Positions 4,908-6,491 of a DNA stretch of 6,491 nucleotides are shown piece by piece (position 1 is the stretch's first letter; every line of letters starts with the position of its first letter). Both the position numbers and the translations under genes were made by a program. Source of the stretch: Parcubacteria group bacterium GW2011_GWB1_37_13 (lineage in GTDB: Bacteria > Patescibacteriota > Minisyncoccia > Phycocordibacterales > UBA9973); the NCBI GenBank assembly GCA_000990145.1, contig LBSW01000034.1, positions 1 to 6,491 on the forward strand. Direction: 5' to 3'. The notes under the pieces were generated by a model, which saw nothing but the letters and a program-made list of their open reading frames with translations, searched no databases and was not told the origin of the DNA.

Positions 4908-5611
4908 CTTATTCTTTTTAAGTTGGCAAAAAGGGGAGCGTAAATATCTTTTTTGATGCTAATGATTAACTCTTTTCTCTTTACTTTTTCTTTAAAAATT
5001 ATTGGCGCGTCGGTGATTAAAGCTAGGGGTTGTTGTTCTTTCCCCTCCCCCATGCAGAGCACAGCAGAAGTAGCGAGACTGTCGGCAATATCAGTTCTGG
5101 ACATTTTTAAAACTCTGCCAAAAATGTCTTTCTTGCCAATGTAGTTTCTAATGCCTTGAAAACCTGCATAACCCAGTGCCACACCGACTACCCCAGCGCG
5201 AAACGGCATTAGTCTTGAATCTGTTATTAAAATTCCCAAGTTTTTTAAATTAAATTTTTTCATAAGTTTTTTTCTCAATATTTCTGCACTTTTAAAACTA
5301 TCTTTCGGAAGAAGAATTATTTTACCATTAGCGTTAGATTCATCAATACCTGAAGAGGCCATAACCATGCCATCTTTGATAGTGAGCCAAGTGTGTTTTG
5401 TTTTTAGAGCAAACTTGCTTTCTTTTTTTATTAATGTAACTTTTTGCTTTTCACTTTTATATTCCGCAGTCCTGCCTTCCGAAAGCGCGATGATTTTAGA
5501 AGTTACAACTAAAATAGAATTTTCTCGGAGATTTTTGACATATTTTAAAATAAACAAGATTAAATCTTCGTCCTCGTGAAATATTTCAGTTTTGATGGCT
5601 TTAATTTTCAT
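4904..5611 (-). CDS. CofE-like (F420-0:gamma-glutamyl ligase family) protein
   Basis: The 235-residue product matches the CofE family: TSKIIALSEGR (37-47), MASSGIDESN (84-93, family A-N-A-G-I-D-x-S-N), LLPKDSFKSA (100-109), ITDSRLMPFRAGVVGVALGYAG (129-150; Asp131 at a metal-binding position) and TDIADSLATSAVLCMGEG. CofE uses GTP to add glutamate to coenzyme F420-0. The window shows no other F420 gene and CPR bacteria are not known as F420 producers, so the true substrate is open; a related amide-bond ligase is the safest reading. It starts 11 bp inside the upstream transporter gene and its stop overlaps the ATP-grasp start (ATGA), so all three are one operon. The pairing with an ATP-grasp ligase suggests two successive amide-bond steps. 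No symbol is given because cofE would imply F420. Confidence 0.85.
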   Translation of the reverse strand: MKIKAIKTEIFHEDEDLILFILKYVKNLRENSILVVTSKIIALSEGRTAEYKSEKQKVTLIKKESKFALKTKHTWLTIKDGMVMASSGIDESNANGKIILLPKDSFKSAEILRKKLMKKFNLKNLGILITDSRLMPFRAGVVGVALGYAGFQGIRNYIGKKDIFGRVLKMSRTDIADSLATSAVLCMGEGKEQQPLALITDAPIIFKEKVKRKELIISIKKDIYAPLFANLKRIR

Positions 5612-6239
5612 TGCTATATTTTCTCAATAAATAAATCCCAAAATAGGAAAGAGGGGTATACAACAACCCCATAACAACCTTATAAAGCCACCACGGAATA
5701 ATAATCAGCCATATCGTTTTTATCGGATAAACACCTATAAAAGCTATAGACATGAAGATTACTGTGTCTAAAAGTTGAGACCAGACGTTGGAAAGATTGG
5801 ATCGGAGCCAGAATTTTTTTTCTCCAATATATTTTTTGAAGAAGAAAAAAGAAATTACATCCTGATATTCGGCAACAAAGAAGGCAACAAGCGAGGCGAT
5901 AGAAAAACGAGCGGAAAGACCGAAAATCTGGTTGTATCCAGTTTTTACCCATTCTCCCTCATGCGCCCAAGGCATAATAGTGGAAAGAAAAGAGTAAAGT
6001 AAAAATAAAATAATACTCACAAAACCAGCAAAAACGAATTTTTTTGCCATGCTTTTTCCATAAATTTCTCCAATAATGTCAGTCATAATAAAAACAATCG
6101 GAAAAGAAAAAACAGCCACTGAAAGATGAGTGCCGAAAAGGAAAGGCATTAATTTTACGCCTAAAGTATTGGCTGCGAAAAGCGAAGTAATGTACAGAGT
6201 AAGACAAACTAAAACAGGTTTTGATATTTGATTATTCAT
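5601..6239 (-). CDS. Queuosine precursor transporter (YhhQ/QPTR family)
   Basis: This 212-residue membrane protein belongs to the YhhQ (VUT) family, which imports queuosine precursors such as preQ0 or preQ1 for tRNA wobble-base modification. Family features are ANTLGVKLM (23-31), TDIIGEIYGK (53-62) and the SNLSNVWSQLLDT segment (147-159). Hydrophobic segments lie near 8-26, 39-55, 68-90, 111-135, 157-171 and 174-204, consistent with about six membrane helices. Loops between them are rich in Lys and Arg. It is the first gene of the minus-strand cluster, 138 bp after rplK. Its 3' end overlaps the CofE-like gene by 11 bp, although the functional link is not obvious. A 15-bp palindrome lies 4 nt before its start. 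I see no preQ1 riboswitch in the leader. The transported precursor cannot be read from sequence. Confidence 0.88.
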   Translation of the reverse strand: MNNQISKPVLVCLTLYITSLFAANTLGVKLMPFLFGTHLSVAVFSFPIVFIMTDIIGEIYGKSMAKKFVFAGFVSIILFLLYSFLSTIMPWAHEGEWVKTGYNQIFGLSARFSIASLVAFFVAEYQDVISFFFFKKYIGEKKFWLRSNLSNVWSQLLDTVIFMSIAFIGVYPIKTIWLIIIPWWLYKVVMGLLYTPLSYFGIYLLRKYSNEN

Positions 6240-6243
6240 ATAA

Positions 6244-6258
6244 AAGATAACTTATCTT
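6244..6258. promoter_or_regulatory. Perfect 15-bp inverted repeat just upstream of the transporter gene
   Basis: AAGATAA-C-TTATCTT has 7-bp arms around a single central base and ends 4 nt before the transporter ATG. It could be a dimeric repressor site, or in RNA a 5-bp stem with a 5-nt loop that blocks ribosome access. On the minus strand it contains TATCTT, a possible -10 box, but no usable -35 box is placed 16-18 bp away. The palindrome is certain; the role is inferred. Confidence 0.45.
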
Positions 6259-6270
6259 GCGGAACGACTA

Positions 6271-6287
6271 TCTGTTTCGACAACAGA
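6271..6287. other. Small hairpin in the rplK-transporter intergenic region
   Basis: TCTGTT and AACAGA form a perfect 6-bp stem around a 5-nt loop. On the minus strand it lies in the leader of the transporter gene, upstream of the 15-bp palindrome. No U-run follows on the minus strand, so it is not a clear terminator for rplK. It does not show the A-rich tail of a preQ1-I riboswitch. Confidence 0.3.
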
Positions 6288-6296
6288 AAATAAAGC

Positions 6297-6335
6297 TCCG
6301 GTATTAATAAAAACCTTTTATATTTTAAATCCGGA
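6297..6335. other. AT-rich imperfect hairpin after rplK
   Basis: The arms TCCGG (6297-6301) and CCGGA (6331-6335) are exact inverted repeats. The AT-rich interior can pair partly (AATAAAAA against TTTTATATT). It lies 43 nt beyond the rplK stop on the minus strand, where a processing or pausing structure would sit. It lacks a following U-run, so I do not call it a terminator. Confidence 0.3.
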
Positions 6336-6377
6336 CCAAGTTGAGATTGTTTTAGTCGTAAGCATGGCAGTAAAAAA

Positions 6378-6491
6378 TTACTCTTTAACTTCTATACCCA
6401 TAGAACGAGCGGAGCCGGCAATAATGTTGATCGCTCCTTCGTCATCCTTGGCATTCAAGTCTGGCATTTTTTTCTTGGCTATTTCTAGAGC
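6378..6491 (-). CDS. rplK: Ribosomal protein uL11, C-terminal end (5' part outside the window)
   Basis: The last 37 codons and the TAA stop (6378-6380) are visible. The peptide reads [16 protein letters not shown], then [19 protein letters not shown], ending KE. This is the uL11 C-terminal RNA-binding domain end, where IA-x-x-K-x-x-D-L-N-A and A-x-x-I-I-x-G-T/S-A-R-S-M-G-I are the family signature. uL11 binds the 23S GTPase-associated centre. In most bacteria rplA (uL1) follows directly; here the next gene is a transporter after a 138-bp gap. Confidence 0.95.
   Translation of the reverse strand, partial: ALEIAKKKMPDLNAKDDEGAINIIAGSARSMGIEVKE

Noticed and set aside
4953..4968. Intrinsic terminators at the ends of the plus- and minus-strand clusters
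   Set aside because: The convergent genes overlap at their stop codons, and no GC-rich stem followed by a T-run was found near 4064, 722 or 6378.
6240..6377. preQ1 riboswitch ahead of the queuosine-precursor transporter
   Set aside because: I looked for the short C/G-rich hairpin with an A-rich pairing tail and did not find it. The dyads present do not match that pattern.

Overview
The window is AT-rich and very densely packed. It uses the standard code, with TGA as a stop, and most genes have no convincing Shine-Dalgarno sequence. Together with the gene set this suggests a small-genome bacterium of the Candidate Phyla Radiation (Patescibacteria, perhaps Parcubacteria-like): a short DEAD-box helicase with a basic N-terminal tail, a thyA-folA-dcd cluster, a CofE-like/ATP-grasp pair and a queuosine-precursor transporter. 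The lineage is an inference from gene content and style, not from a marker phylogeny.

Layout. (1) 1-143, +: the 3' end of rpmB (ribosomal protein bL28), running in from the left edge. (2) 147-630, -: a hicB-hicA toxin-antitoxin pair with its own strong promoter (638-666). (3) 669-725: a second copy of the last 57 bp of rpmB, in the same orientation as the first. It lies directly against the 3' end of a convergent DEAD-box RNA helicase gene (722-1972, -). (4) 1973-2046: a 74-bp divergent promoter region. (5) 2047-4067, +: thymidylate synthase, dihydrofolate reductase and dCTP deaminase (thyA-folA-dcd). (6) 4064-6239, -: a transporter (yhhQ-like), a CofE-like ligase and a cyanophycin-synthetase-like ATP-grasp gene, each overlapping the next. 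The ATP-grasp gene is broken by an internal deletion and frameshift. (7) 6378-6491, -: the C-terminal end of rplK (ribosomal protein uL11), cut by the right edge.

How the genes work together. Dcd makes dUTP (possibly dUMP) from dCTP, ThyA methylates dUMP to dTMP, and DHFR regenerates the tetrahydrofolate that ThyA oxidises, so the cluster is a compact dTMP-supply unit. The transporter imports a queuosine precursor for tRNA modification. The CofE-like and ATP-grasp genes look like two ATP/GTP-dependent amide-bond ligases acting on an unknown substrate, but the second is probably dead here.

Most interesting signal. The hicBA module is flanked by two direct copies of the rpmB 3' end. They match at 51 of 57 positions, and five of the six differences fall at third codon positions. 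This looks like a roughly 582-bp cassette, made of a replacement rpmB 3' end plus hicBA and its promoter, that entered at the end of an essential ribosomal gene and kept that gene intact. A second theme is -10 boxes placed only 7-9 nt before start codons, which predicts leaderless mRNAs.
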